From: Amycolatopsis rubida
GTDB taxonomy: Bacteria; Actinomycetota; Actinomycetes; Mycobacteriales; Pseudonocardiaceae
Reading direction: 5' to 3'
DNA: 64,000 bases
Assembly (NCBI RefSeq): GCF_900115345.1
Contig: NZ_FOWC01000005.1
Coordinates: forward strand, 62,001-126,000
A model generated the notes under the pieces. It saw only the letters and a program-made list of their open reading frames with translations. It had not been told where the DNA came from and did no database searches. Made by a program: the position numbers and the translations under genes. Every line of letters begins with the position of its first letter. The first letter of the stretch is position 1. Shown in pieces: positions 32,335 to 40,888 of this stretch.

Positions 32335-33110
32335 CGGAACACCGCCCTCGGCGTCGCCAGCGCTTCCAGCGCGGACAGCACCGCGTACGGCACGACCCGG
32401 CTCGACGTCGGCGTCTGCGGCGACGGCCGGTTCCGGATCTCGAACCGGTACTCCCCCGCCGGCCCGGCCGCGGTGATCACGTGCGAGGTCAACGGCGCGG
32501 CCGGATCGGCGATCACCGCCGCCTCCACGACGTCCCAATCCCGCACCGCCAACGCCACCGACGCAGCCACATTCGCCGATTTCGGGAACGCCGCGGTGAT
32601 CTCCCGCGCAGGCCCGCGCCGCAGCTCGACCGGAGCGGTCGCCTCCCGCAGCGCGTCAGCCTCTTCCGCGGACATCCACGGCTGGACCAGCGAAGACGCC
32701 TTCTTCGTCGTCTCGATGACCACCCGCTCGAACCGCCCGAGCAGCGCCGCCGAACGCAACAGGTCAAGCCCGCCGATCGCGCCAGTCGACAACTGGACCG
32801 CACCCGGCCCGGCCGCGAGCAGCTTCTCCAACAACCCGTCCGCCGCCAGCGCGCCGACCGAAACCACCAGCAGGTCGCACCCCGCCGACAGCACCTGCGG
32901 TCCGGCGTCCGCCAGCGCCCGCTGCCCGGCGGCCTCGACCACCAAGTCCGAAACGGACAGCAGCTCCGGCAGCGCGCACATCGGCAGTCCCGCCGGGGAA
33001 AGCGCCGGATCGACCACCCCGCCCAGCTCCGCGCCCGGGACCAGCCCGTCGCGCAGCGCCTCCGCGACGACCGAACCGATCGACCCCGCGCCCAGCACTC
33101 CTACCTTCAC
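32331..33110 (-). CDS. Aspartate dehydrogenase-like (NadX/DUF108) protein
   Basis: NAD(P)-binding protein of 259 residues resembling L-aspartate dehydrogenase. The N-terminal Rossmann motif is VKVGVLGAGSIGSVVAEAL, the middle has LVVEAAGQRAL and LLVVSVGALA, and FPKSANVAASVALAV resembles the family motif carrying the conserved lysine/asparagine. Such proteins in aromatic clusters may act on amino or imino acid intermediates, or on semialdehydes, instead of aspartate. The GTG start at 33110 overlaps the extradiol dioxygenase stop by 4 bases. Confidence 0.8.
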   Translation of the reverse strand: MKVGVLGAGSIGSVVAEALRDGLVPGAELGGVVDPALSPAGLPMCALPELLSVSDLVVEAAGQRALADAGPQVLSAGCDLLVVSVGALAADGLLEKLLAAGPGAVQLSTGAIGGLDLLRSAALLGRFERVVIETTKKASSLVQPWMSAEEADALREATAPVELRRGPAREITAAFPKSANVAASVALAVRDWDVVEAAVIADPAAPLTSHVITAAGPAGEYRFEIRNRPSPQTPTSSRVVPYAVLSALEALATPRAVFR

Positions 33111-34033
33111 GACTGCCACCACGCCGAGTAGCCGGGATCCGGCACGCCGCGCATGTGCGCGCGGACGTCCTTCGACGGCGGACCCGCGGTGCCCCACAGG
33201 TCGGACAGCTCCGGCGTGCGCCGCCACACCCGGCACAGCCACGCGTCTTCCTCGACCTGCGCGACCTCGGAGGTGTACTCGCAGACGAGCCCGGCCGGGT
33301 CGGCGAAGTAGCCGAACGTGTTGCTGCCCGGACCGTGCCGGCCGGGACCCCACAGCGGCGTGACGCCGTTGTGCTTGAGCCGCCCGATGCCGCGCATGAA
33401 ATGGTCGATCGAGTTCATCTCGTACGCGATGTGGTTCACCGACGCGAATTCCGCCTGGTTGAAGGCGATCACGTGGTGGTCGGCGTTGCAGCGCAGGAAC
33501 GCCATCTGGTGCTCGGACCAGTCGGAGATCCGCATGCCCAGCACCCGCGTGTAGAACTCGCAGGCCGCGTCGATGTCGGCCGTGTTGAGCACGACGTGCG
33601 CCAGTTTCCGCGGCACCGCGGCGCGCCCGTACGGATCGCCCGGGACCACAGCGTCGACCTCGGCGGACAGCTCCACCAGCCGGCCTTCCGGATCGGCGAA
33701 GCGCAGGCCGTACCCGCCGCCGACCTGGTCGAGCTTGCCGGGTTCGGTGACCAGCGGAACGCCGTGCGCGGCCAGGCGGGCGGCGGCCGCGTCGACCTCG
33801 CGCGCAGTGGCGACGGCGAAGGCGATCTTGCCCAGCGCGTTCTGGTCGGCCTGTTCGAGCTGGAGCACGTGGTGCTCGTCGCCGGAACCGCGCAGCCACA
33901 CAGCGCCGCGGTCGGCTTCGACCTGCTGCAGCCCCCAGACTTCGCGGTAGAACTCGCCGGAATCGGCGCACTGCGTCGAACGCAGCGTCACCGCGCGCAG
34001 GGCGCGGAGCCGCGCGATGGGTTCGGCGGACAT
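33107..34033 (-). CDS. Type I extradiol (catechol 2,3-) dioxygenase, VOC superfamily
   Basis: Ring-cleaving dioxygenase of 308 residues with two VOC domains, the length of BphC-type enzymes. The metal-binding facial triad is present in the second domain: H146 (KLAHVVLN), H201 (VNHIAYEM) and E252 (LVCEYTSEV), at spacings close to those of BphC. It should open a catecholic ring using Fe(II) or Mn(II). ATG 34033 has AGGAGG upstream. It is flanked by the Rieske oxygenase (upstream) and the aspartate-dehydrogenase-like gene (4-base overlap), supporting a role in a meta-cleavage pathway. Confidence 0.9.
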   Translation of the reverse strand: MSAEPIARLRALRAVTLRSTQCADSGEFYREVWGLQQVEADRGAVWLRGSGDEHHVLQLEQADQNALGKIAFAVATAREVDAAAARLAAHGVPLVTEPGKLDQVGGGYGLRFADPEGRLVELSAEVDAVVPGDPYGRAAVPRKLAHVVLNTADIDAACEFYTRVLGMRISDWSEHQMAFLRCNADHHVIAFNQAEFASVNHIAYEMNSIDHFMRGIGRLKHNGVTPLWGPGRHGPGSNTFGYFADPAGLVCEYTSEVAQVEEDAWLCRVWRRTPELSDLWGTAGPPSKDVRAHMRGVPDPGYSAWWQS

Positions 34034-34049
34034 GAGGCCTCCTGAAAGG

Positions 34050-35108
34050 TCAGCGGGTCGGGGCGGGCACGGGCGCGGCAGTCGCGGGGGCTGCGGCGGG
34101 AGCGGCGAGCACGGCGGCCTGGCGGCGGGCTTCCGACCGCAGCAACCGGCGCATCCGGACGAGCGCGATGTCGTGCTGGTACAGGTTTTCCCGGTCCCAC
34201 GCGTCGAGCGGCATCGCCTCGGCCATCTCGCGGTCCTGCTCCAGCACCGCCCAGTGCCGGGCTTCGAGCCGGTTGCGGTAGAGGACGCGCCAGCTGTCGC
34301 GTTCCCAGCCGGAAACCTTGCGGCAGCGCCAGAAGAAGGCCGCGTGCTGGGTTTCGTTGATCGCGCACAGCGCCGCGACGATAGTGAACGCACCGCCCGG
34401 ACCGGCGGTTTCCGGGTACGGGATGTCGAGCGTGACCCACTGGGCGCCGGCTTCGGTCAGCTGCACCCAGTCGAAGTTCACGCCGCGCTGGTCGGTCTTC
34501 TCGAAGACGAACCCGTCGTCGATCGCGCGGATCTGGAAGACGGCCTCGCGCTTGCCGCCGAACATGGTGTGGCTGTTGCGGTGCAGGAACGCGCCGTGCA
34601 TCGGGTCGAGCAGGTTGTCCAGGGAGTAGCCATACGGCGCGTCCCATTCGACGTAGCAGGGGAAGGCGTCCCACTCGCCGCCCGCGATCGGGTCCGGCAG
34701 CTGCAACGGCGTCGGCTCGGCGGCCTCGTCCAAGCCGAACCAGGCGAACACCGCACCGGCGTGTTCCTCCGCCGGGAACGTCCGCAGCGCGCGACGGCCC
34801 TCCAGCGCACATCCGGGGCTGCCCGGGACCGACACGACGACACCGTCGCCGTCCACCTGCACGCCGTGGTAGTTGCAAGCGACCCGGTCGCCCATGTGCA
34901 CCCCGAGCGAAAGCCGCGCGCCACGGTGCGGACAGCGGTCTTCCTGAACGTGCACGACCCCTGCGGAGTCGCGCCAGAGCAGCAGTTTCTCCCCGGCCCG
35001 CTCGATGCGGGTCAGCTCGCCGCGGTTGACGGTGCCGGACGGGCACAGCGGGTACCAGCGGTCGCGCAGGCCCAGCGCCAGCAGCTCCTCAGCGGTTCTG
35101 GTCGCCAT
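34050..35108 (-). CDS. Rieske non-heme iron oxygenase, alpha subunit
   Basis: Oxygenase component of 352 residues. The Rieske cluster ligands are C59-x-H61 (CPHRGA) and C78-x2-H81 (CNYHG). The mononuclear iron motif DNLLDPMHGAFLH supplies H171 and H176, with a downstream carboxylate. The architecture is that of vanillate/phthalate-type homo-oligomeric oxygenases with no beta subunit. It should hydroxylate or demethylate an aromatic substrate using electrons from the phthalate-dioxygenase-type reductase encoded at 35668. ATG 35108 forms a TGATG junction with the preceding small gene. The Pro/Ala-rich C-terminal tail is unusual. Confidence 0.92.
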   Translation of the reverse strand: MATRTAEELLALGLRDRWYPLCPSGTVNRGELTRIERAGEKLLLWRDSAGVVHVQEDRCPHRGARLSLGVHMGDRVACNYHGVQVDGDGVVVSVPGSPGCALEGRRALRTFPAEEHAGAVFAWFGLDEAAEPTPLQLPDPIAGGEWDAFPCYVEWDAPYGYSLDNLLDPMHGAFLHRNSHTMFGGKREAVFQIRAIDDGFVFEKTDQRGVNFDWVQLTEAGAQWVTLDIPYPETAGPGGAFTIVAALCAINETQHAAFFWRCRKVSGWERDSWRVLYRNRLEARHWAVLEQDREMAEAMPLDAWDRENLYQHDIALVRMRRLLRSEARRQAAVLAAPAAAPATAAPVPAPTR

Positions 35109-35329
35109 CACGCCTCCCCCGCCAGCCGCGCCAGTTCGGCGGTGAACGTCTCTTCGGTCCAGTCGGAGCCGTCGGCCGGGCGCAGGCCGCCCGCGTTGAG
35201 CGCGGAGACCACGCCGGGCAGGTCGTGCACACCCCGGCCGTAGACCGCTTCCAGCTCGTCGGACAGCGCGTTCTCGTAGCTCGTCGGCGGGGCGGTGCGG
35301 CTCTGCACCGGCCGCAGCTGCAGCGGCAT
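35108..35329 (-). CDS. Small recombinase-like helix-turn-helix protein
   Basis: Protein of 73 residues that resembles small recombinase-like HTH proteins found next to Rieske oxygenase genes. The diagnostic stretch is LEAVYGRGVHDLPGVVSALNAGGLRPADGSDWTEETF. The fold would be a short helical bundle, but there is no evidence that it binds DNA or controls the operon; a role as an oxygenase accessory is equally possible. ATG 35329; its stop overlaps the oxygenase start. Confidence 0.72.
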   Translation of the reverse strand: MPLQLRPVQSRTAPPTSYENALSDELEAVYGRGVHDLPGVVSALNAGGLRPADGSDWTEETFTAELARLAGEA

Positions 35330-35361
35330 CGGGCGTTCCCTTCGGTTCGTGGTGGTCAGGC

Positions 35362-35407
35362 CTCGTGAGTGGCGATGCCGGTTCTCACCGGGATTGCCGC
35401 TCACGAC
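35362..35407. repeat. Dispersed 46-bp hairpin repeat, copy 3
   Basis: CTCGTGAGTGGCGATGCCGGT pairs with ACCGGGATTGCCGCTCACGA around TCTC, with one mismatch pair. Same orientation as copy 2. It lies between two genes of the Rieske oxygenase operon, 33 bases upstream of the 73-residue gene. Confidence 0.78.
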
Positions 35408-35409
35408 GC

Positions 35410-35658
35410 TCAAGCGGCGGCGGACGGGGCGAGCGCGGCCTGCCCGGCGGCGGTGAGCACCGCGGGCACCCGCAGCCCCGGTCCGCGCGGAGCGGCCGGT
35501 TCGGGGGCGAGCAGCCCGGCCAGCTGGTGCCCGAGTGTCGGGTCGCAGCAGGCGAGGCCGTCGACGTAAAGGTGCGGTTCGCGGCTGCACGTCATTTCCA
35601 CGTGCCCCGCGGCGGCGGCGCGCAGCACGGCGAGCTGCCGGTGGGTGTGTCCGGCCAT
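35410..35658 (-). CDS. Small protein of unknown function in Rieske oxygenase operon
   Basis: Protein of 82 residues starting MAGHTHRQLAVLRAAAAGHVEMTC, with cysteines in a MTCSREPHLYVDGLACCD segment and an Ala/Pro-rich C-terminus. The start has a good ribosome site (TAGGAG, about 6 bases upstream) and lies 9 bases after the reductase stop, which supports a real gene. No function is recognised; the Cys residues could bind a metal. Confidence 0.6.
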   Translation of the reverse strand: MAGHTHRQLAVLRAAAAGHVEMTCSREPHLYVDGLACCDPTLGHQLAGLLAPEPAAPRGPGLRVPAVLTAAGQAALAPSAAA

Positions 35659-35667
35659 GGCCGGCTC

Positions 35668-36606
35668 CTAGAGGTCAAGAACGAGTTCGGCGGAGCGGCA
35701 CCGCGACACGCACAGCATCATGGTCCCGGCGGTCGCCTTCTCGTCGTCGTCGAGCACGAAATCGCGGTGGTCCGGCTCGCCGGAGAGCACCTTCGTTTCA
35801 CAGGTCCCGCACACGCCCTCGCGGCACGAGGTCGGCACGGAGATCCCGGCGCGGCCGAGAGCGTCCACAATGGACTCGTCGGCGGCGACCGCGACCCGGG
35901 TCCCGGAACCGGCGCACACGACGTCGAATCCCGTTCCCGGCGCGGCTGCCGGAGCCTCGGGGGCCCGGAAGCGTTCGACCCGCAGGGCGGCCGTTTCCGG
36001 CAGGGCCGCCTCGACCGCGCGGAGCAGCGGTTCGGGGCCGCAGCAGTGCACGACCGTGCCCGGCGCGAGCCCGGCCAGCCTCGCGGCCAGATCGGGCGGA
36101 CCGCCGTGCTCGTCGTCGGCGTGTACTTCCAGCCGGTCCCCGGCGAGGCCGGAAAGCTCGTCCAGGAAAGCCATTCCGCCGCGCGACCGTCCACAGTAGA
36201 GCATGGACCACGGCGCGCGGCCGCCGGCGAGTTTCCCGGCCATCGCGAGGATCGGGGTCACGCCGATGCCGCCGGCGATGAGCAGGTGCTCCGGAGCGTC
36301 GTGCAGCTCGAAGGTGTTGCGCGGGCCCTCGACGGGCAGGACGCTGCCCGCGGTGAGCCGCTCGTGCACCCACGCGCTGCCGCCGCGCGAGGATTCCTCC
36401 CGCAGCACCGCGACCGTCCAGCTGTGCCGATCGGCCGGGTCGCCGCAAAGAGAGTACTCGCGCACCAGCCCGTTCGGCAGGTGCAGGGAAAGATGCGCTC
36501 CCGGCTCCCAGCCGGGCAGCGGCTTTCCTTCCGGATCGCGCAGTTCCACCTGCGTGACCCGGTCGGCCAGCCACGTCGTCCGGTGCACCCGCAGCATCGT
36601 CGGCAT
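35668..36606 (-). CDS. Rieske oxygenase reductase (phthalate dioxygenase reductase/VanB type)
   Basis: Electron-transfer partner of 312 residues for the Rieske oxygenase. Domain order is FMN-binding barrel (REYSLCGDPADRHSW), NAD-binding domain (LLIAGGIGVTPILAMA and VHCCGPEPLLRA) and a C-terminal plant-type 2Fe-2S domain (PTSCREGVCGTCETKVLSG with a distal Cys in MLCVSRC). This order is diagnostic for phthalate-dioxygenase-reductase-like proteins. ATG 36606; the cupin gene ends 11 bases upstream. The oxygenase gene follows after two small genes. Confidence 0.92.
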   Translation of the reverse strand: MPTMLRVHRTTWLADRVTQVELRDPEGKPLPGWEPGAHLSLHLPNGLVREYSLCGDPADRHSWTVAVLREESSRGGSAWVHERLTAGSVLPVEGPRNTFELHDAPEHLLIAGGIGVTPILAMAGKLAGGRAPWSMLYCGRSRGGMAFLDELSGLAGDRLEVHADDEHGGPPDLAARLAGLAPGTVVHCCGPEPLLRAVEAALPETAALRVERFRAPEAPAAAPGTGFDVVCAGSGTRVAVAADESIVDALGRAGISVPTSCREGVCGTCETKVLSGEPDHRDFVLDDDEKATAGTMMLCVSRCRSAELVLDL

Positions 36607-36617
36607 CGCGGTCGTCC

Positions 36618-37136
36618 TCAGCGAGTGACGCCGTGCATCGGCGAGGTGGGCGGGTAGGTCGGCAGCTGCGGCTTCTGCGCGCCGATGATGACGCAGAACA
36701 GCGCGTCGGTGTCGCCGGCGTTGCGCAGGCTGCGCGGCACCCCGGCGGGCACGCGGATCAGGTCGCGGTAGCCGAGCACGCGGGTCGCGGTCTTGGTGCC
36801 GTCCTCGACGTCGTGCACGGTCACCTCCAGCGTGCCTTCGAGGACGAAGAACGCCTCTTCCACGTCGTGGTGGGTGTGCTCCGGGCCGATCGCGCCGACC
36901 GGCAGCCGCATGTTGGAGAAGGTGAAGTGCTCCGAGGGCAGCTGGCGGGCGTCGCCCTCGTGGTTGCCGGTCGCGCCGGAGCCGATGTAGCGGATCTGCG
37001 CGCGGCGGAACTCGTCGCCCTTCGCGGCGGCCTGGAAGCCGAGGGTGTCCCAGTCCTCGTACCGCGTCTCGCGAGCGGCGATGCACGAGTCGATGAGCTC
37101 CTCAAGGTGCTGATTCGTGCTTTCGGTGGTGGTCAT
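36618..37136 (-). CDS. Cupin-domain protein, first gene of the Rieske operon
   Basis: Single-cupin protein of 172 residues. Metal-binding type motifs are visible: IGPEHTHHDVEEAFFVLEG (the H-x-H-x3-4-E motif) and RVPAGVPRSLRN with PxGxPHxx replaced by a serine. It may be a small dioxygenase or isomerase acting in the pathway. It is the first gene of the minus-strand run and is divergent from the aldehyde dehydrogenase gene, with palindromic CTTAG-N2-CTAAG sites between them. Confidence 0.85.
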   Translation of the reverse strand: MTTTESTNQHLEELIDSCIAARETRYEDWDTLGFQAAAKGDEFRRAQIRYIGSGATGNHEGDARQLPSEHFTFSNMRLPVGAIGPEHTHHDVEEAFFVLEGTLEVTVHDVEDGTKTATRVLGYRDLIRVPAGVPRSLRNAGDTDALFCVIIGAQKPQLPTYPPTSPMHGVTR

Positions 37137-37184
37137 CGCGGGGCAACTCCTCCGGTGGTCCTCGGCGGGCTCGCCGCCGAATGC

Positions 37185-37196
37185 CTTAGGTCTAAG
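37185..37196. promoter_or_regulatory. Putative MarR operator, site 1 (CTTAGGTCTAAG)
   Basis: A perfect CTTAG-N2-CTAAG inverted repeat 49 bases upstream of the cupin start. The same motif recurs at 37476-37487 and, with one mismatch, in front of the MarR gene at 40877-40888. A weaker version CTCAGGCCTAAA lies at 37246-37257. Confidence 0.6.
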
Positions 37197-37475
37197 AGAC
37201 TTACTGATAAGGGTTGTACCCCGAGGGCTGTGATCCGCACAACCCCTCAGGCCTAAAATTCTTTCCGGCGGTTCCCGGCGGCTCGCGCGCCGTGCGGGGC
37301 TTCGCGGACCTTGGCGCCCGGGTGGCCGCGGCCGCAGGTCCGCGAGGGGATCACCGGCGGCAACCCCGCCCTCCGCTCCGGCTGCGACAAGAGCCGCCCG
37401 GCCCCGCAACCGCGCCCATGGCGCCGCCTGGAAGCCAGGTACCGGTCCTTGATCCGGCCAGAGGGTTGACGAAAT

Positions 37476-37487
37476 CTTAGTCCTAAG
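37476..37487. promoter_or_regulatory. Putative MarR operator, site 2 (CTTAGTCCTAAG)
   Basis: A perfect CTTAG-N2-CTAAG inverted repeat 48 bases upstream of the aldehyde dehydrogenase start. It falls directly after a -35-like TTGACG (37466-37471), in what would be the promoter spacer, a position suited to repression. Confidence 0.6.
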
Positions 37488-37534
37488 GTTTCCTCGGTCG
37501 CATCCCCGTCACCCGTGCCGAAAGGACGTCGCCC

Positions 37535-39019
37535 ATGCAGCCCTTCCCCGTCCCGCCCGACGAAATCCCGGTCGGCGGCGGCTGGCAGCGCGGCGGCGGT
37601 CCCGCGTCCGCGTGCGTGGATCCCGCCGACGGGTCAACGGTCGCCTCGATCCACGCCGCCGACTCCGCCCAGGTCGACGCCGCCGCCCGCGCCGGTGCCG
37701 CGGCCGCCGCGGACCCGGCGTGGCGAGACCTGCTGCCGCACCGGCGCGCCCGGCTGCTGGCCCGCGTCGCCGACGCGATCGAGGACCACGCCGAGCCGCT
37801 CGCCCTGCTGCAAACCCGCAACACCGGCAAGGCGCTCGGCGAAACCCGCGCGCTGGTCGCGAGCGCGGCCGGCACTTTCCGGTACTACGCGGCCGCGCTC
37901 GAAACCCTCGAAGGCGAACTCCCGCCGAGCCGCGGCGCGCACCTGACGATGAGCGTGCACGAACCGATCGGAGTCGTCGGCGCGATCACGCCGTGGAACT
38001 CGCCGATCGCCAGCGACGCCCAGAAAATCGCCCCCGCGCTGGCCGCCGGGAACGCTGTCCTGCTCAAACCCGCGGAGGCCACTCCCCTGGTTTCGCTGGC
38101 ACTGGCCCGCCTCGTCCAGGACGCGGGCGTGCCGCCCGCGCTGCTGTCGGTCCTGCCCGGCCCCGGCACGGTCGTCGGCGACGCGATCTCCCGGCACCCG
38201 CTGGTCGGCAAGCTCGCCTTCACCGGCGGCACGACCACCGGGCGCGTGCTGGGCCGCGTCGCCGCGGACCGGATCATCCCGGTCACCATGGAACTGGGCG
38301 GCAAATCCCCGACGATCGTCTGCGAGGACGCCGACGTCGAGGAGACCGTCGCCGGAATCCTGTATGGAATCTTCTCCTCGACCGGCCAGAGCTGCGTCGC
38401 CGGATCGCGAATCTTCCTGCCGCGCAGGCAGTACGACGAATGGGCTTCCCGGCTGATCGCCGCTGCCACCGCCTTGCGACTGGGCCCGGGCACCGACCCC
38501 GCCACTCAAGTCGCTCCGCTGGCGACGTTCGCGCACCGCGACAAGGTGGCCGCGATGGTCGACCGCGCCCGCGAAGAAGGTGCGGTCGTCCGCTGCGGTG
38601 GCCGAATCCCCGATGACGAACGCTTGTCGCGCGGCGCGTACTACCTGCCCACCCTGCTGGACGGCCTCGCCCCGGACGCGAAGACGTGCCAGGAGGAAAT
38701 CTTCGGACCGGTCGGCGTCCTGCTGCCCTACGAGGACGAGGAAGATCTGGTCGCCCAGGCCAACTCGACCGTCTACGGCCTGGCGTGCGGTATCTGGACC
38801 GCCGACTACCGCCGCGCGCTTCGGCTGGCACGCCGCGTCGAGGCCGGGACGGTGTGGATCAACACCTACAAGCAGTTCAGCATCTCGACACCGTTCAGCG
38901 GCACCAAGGAAAGCGGCCTCGGCACGGACAAGGGCCGCACCGCGATCCGCAGTTACCAGCGGCAGAAGAGCCTGTACCTGAGCCTCGCGGACGAGCCGAT
39001 CCCGTGGGCGCGGGGCTGA
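37535..39019 (+). CDS. NAD(P)-dependent aldehyde dehydrogenase
   Basis: Aldehyde dehydrogenase of 494 residues. It has all catalytic features: N155 (ITPWNSP), K178 (LLKPAEATP), the GGTTTGRVL cofactor turn, general base E253 (MELGGKSP) and nucleophile C287 (STGQSCVAG). It oxidises an aldehyde, perhaps a semialdehyde from ring cleavage. It stands alone on the plus strand, divergent from the Rieske/extradiol cluster, with shared operator-like palindromes. ATG 37535 has GAAAGGA upstream. Confidence 0.92.
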   Translation: MQPFPVPPDEIPVGGGWQRGGGPASACVDPADGSTVASIHAADSAQVDAAARAGAAAAADPAWRDLLPHRRARLLARVADAIEDHAEPLALLQTRNTGKALGETRALVASAAGTFRYYAAALETLEGELPPSRGAHLTMSVHEPIGVVGAITPWNSPIASDAQKIAPALAAGNAVLLKPAEATPLVSLALARLVQDAGVPPALLSVLPGPGTVVGDAISRHPLVGKLAFTGGTTTGRVLGRVAADRIIPVTMELGGKSPTIVCEDADVEETVAGILYGIFSSTGQSCVAGSRIFLPRRQYDEWASRLIAAATALRLGPGTDPATQVAPLATFAHRDKVAAMVDRAREEGAVVRCGGRIPDDERLSRGAYYLPTLLDGLAPDAKTCQEEIFGPVGVLLPYEDEEDLVAQANSTVYGLACGIWTADYRRALRLARRVEAGTVWINTYKQFSISTPFSGTKESGLGTDKGRTAIRSYQRQKSLYLSLADEPIPWARG

Positions 39020-39020
39020 A

Positions 39021-39998
39021 TCAGCAGGTTCGGACCTTGCCGTGCCGCACTGCCAGGACTCGGCGACGTGGTTGAAGACGTTTCGGATCTCGGACAAGAG
39101 ATACGGTGGCGATCGGCGAGGAGGCAGCCGGAGGCCGTTGCATACCGCCCGCGGCAGCGCCATGGTGACTGCCCCAACGGCGAGCGCCGCGATGAAGACG
39201 GGTTCCGGACACCGCGACGGCGACCGGCTGTCGAGCACTCGCCTTACCCGCGGCGGCGGCCGCAGCTTTCTCTGTGCTGACGGTCGCCAGGTAACCGGGG
39301 GCCGCCCCGCCCAGGACGATCGGGGCGATGATCATGCGCAGTCCGCCGTTGATATCCACAAGTTCCGAGGCGAGCGCACGGCAGCTCTCGCATCCGTCCA
39401 AGTGGTTCTCGACCCGAAGACGCTCCCGTTGGGGCAGTCCGTCGCCCGGCAGCCTTCCGCTTGGTTCTCCGACAAATGGACCTGCAGACAGGCCTGCCGG
39501 AGCCCCTCGCGGGCGCGGTAGGCGAGCGCCGAGACACCGTGGGGGGTCAGTCCGAGCAGCGGCGCGACCTCGGCCGGGCTCTGCTGTTCGATCTCGGTGT
39601 GCCACAGCACTGCCTGCCAGCGTTCGGGCAGCCAAGCGAACGCCTTCGCGGCGAGCGCCGACCGCGGTGTCCGCGAACGGCACAGCCAGCGCCGCCGCGT
39701 CCTTGCCGATCGGCTCGGACAGGTCTTCGGTCACGTCGTGGGCGACATGCCACAGCGTGGTCAGCAGATACGCGCGGAAGGCCGAGCCGGGTCCTTTGCC
39801 CGCGCACAGGGCGTTGAACACCCTCGCGAACGCCTCGGACACCAGGTCGTCGGCCTCCGCATCGGATTTGGCGAGCTGGCAGGTCAGGTTGCGGGCCGCC
39901 TCGCAGTGCCGTTCGTAGAGGGTGCCGTAGGCGCTGACCGTTCCCGCACGCACGGCGGCGATCAACTCGGCGTCACTCTGGCCGGCGGGAACGGACAC
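39021..39998 (-). pseudogene. Decayed ECF sigma factor with C-terminal zinc-finger/membrane region
   Basis: The N-terminal 105 residues from the GTG at 39998 form a normal sigma-70 region 2 (SDAELIAAVRAGTVSAYGTLY, EADDLVSEAFARVFNAL). Near 39660 the frame changes and region 4 continues in another frame (LWHTEIEQQSPAEVAPLLGL, GVSALAYRAREGLRQACL). Near 39440 it returns to the first frame for a zf-HC2-like HLDGCESCRALASEL and a membrane-like MIIAPIVLGGAAPGYLA. A third change near 39200 leads to FIAALAVGAVTMALP. At least two and probably three indels break the gene. The intact ancestor would be a sigma factor with a fused anti-sigma-like tail. Sequencing error is possible but unlikely for three sites. 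Confidence 0.65.
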
Positions 39999-40131
39999 GC
40001 GGGCCGCCTGGGGTCGTGATGCCCGGAGGACTGGCGGACACGAGGGGCATGCCGAGGTTGGCTACCGTCCCCGCACTCCATGACAGCTTTTCCGGCCGAC
40101 CCCGATCCGCGCGCCGGCGAGTCGGGGAATC

Positions 40132-40322
40132 GTGCTGCCCGCTTACGCCTGGACTCTGCTCGCGATGACCGTCCTGCTCGCCCTCGTACGGCTCGCGGTC
40201 TTCCGCCGCGCCCTCCACGCCGTCGCGAGTGGAATATTCCCGCCGACGACCGGGAACGGCTCATGCTCGCCCGCTATCCGCGCGCTCCGAAGAATGCTCC
40301 GCCGCGGGACCAGGAGAAGTGA
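40132..40322 (+). pseudogene. Possible broken small membrane protein
   Basis: From about 40132, LPAYAWTLLAMTVLLALVRLAVFRRALH looks like one transmembrane helix. After a frame change near 40215 the sequence EWNIPADDRERLMLARYPRAP continues to a stop at 40322. Together these could be a small actinobacterial membrane protein with a frameshift. Evidence is weak and neither part is recognised. Confidence 0.3.
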
Positions 40323-40338
40323 CCCCGGGCCGACGGAC

Positions 40339-40857
40339 TCAGCCGCCGAACTCGGCCTGGTCCAGCGACTGCTCCAGTTTCCCCAGCAATTTCGCCAGCT
40401 GCGCCCGTTCCGTCGCGGTCAGCCCGGCCAGCATGCGGTTCTCGTTGGGAAAATGCTCGTGCACCACTTTGTCCGTGGCCGCGAGCCCGTCCTCGGTGAG
40501 GCCGATGAACACGACCCGCCGGTCGTCCTCGTCGCGTTCGCGGCGGACGAGCCCGGCCTGCACCAGCTTGTCGACCCGCTGCGTGATGCCGCCGGTGGTG
40601 AGCAGGTTGGTGTCGGCGAGGTCCCCCGCCGTGCGCCGGTACGGCGCGCCGCCCCGCCGGAGCGCGGCGAGGATCCCGAAGTCCGCCACCGTGATCCCGT
40701 GGCGGGAGAACACGCCCGTCAGCTGCCGCTGGTACCGGTCGAACGCACGATGCAGCCGCCCGAACACCGCGAGCGGCGACGTGTCGACCTCCGGCGCCTC
40801 GGCGCGCCACTGCGCGAGCATCTCGTCGACCTCGTCCGGCTCGGTCCGCTTCGGCAT
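40339..40857 (-). CDS. MarR-family transcriptional regulator
   Basis: Regulator of 172 residues with a MarR winged helix: FGRLHRAFDRYQRQL, HGITVADFGILAALRRGG, TAGDLADTNLLTTGGITQRVDKLVQAGLVRRERDEDDRRVV (the recognition helix and wing with the conserved DxR) and a long C-terminal dimer helix. ATG 40857 is chosen because upstream in-frame codons run through the promoter. The palindrome CTTTG-N2-CTAAG (40877-40888) 20 bases upstream resembles the sites at the 37-kb divergent promoter, so autoregulation and control of the aromatic cluster are proposed. Confidence 0.87.
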   Translation of the reverse strand: MPKRTEPDEVDEMLAQWRAEAPEVDTSPLAVFGRLHRAFDRYQRQLTGVFSRHGITVADFGILAALRRGGAPYRRTAGDLADTNLLTTGGITQRVDKLVQAGLVRRERDEDDRRVVFIGLTEDGLAATDKVVHEHFPNENRMLAGLTATERAQLAKLLGKLEQSLDQAEFGG

Positions 40858-40876
40858 CCGGCACCCCCGTAAATAG

Positions 40877-40888
40877 CTTTGGGCTAAG
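40877..40888. promoter_or_regulatory. Putative MarR autoregulatory operator (CTTTGGGCTAAG)
   Basis: One mismatch from the CTTAG-N2-CTAAG palindromes at 37185 and 37476. An extra half-site CTAAG lies about 10 bases farther upstream (40899-40903). Confidence 0.5.
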
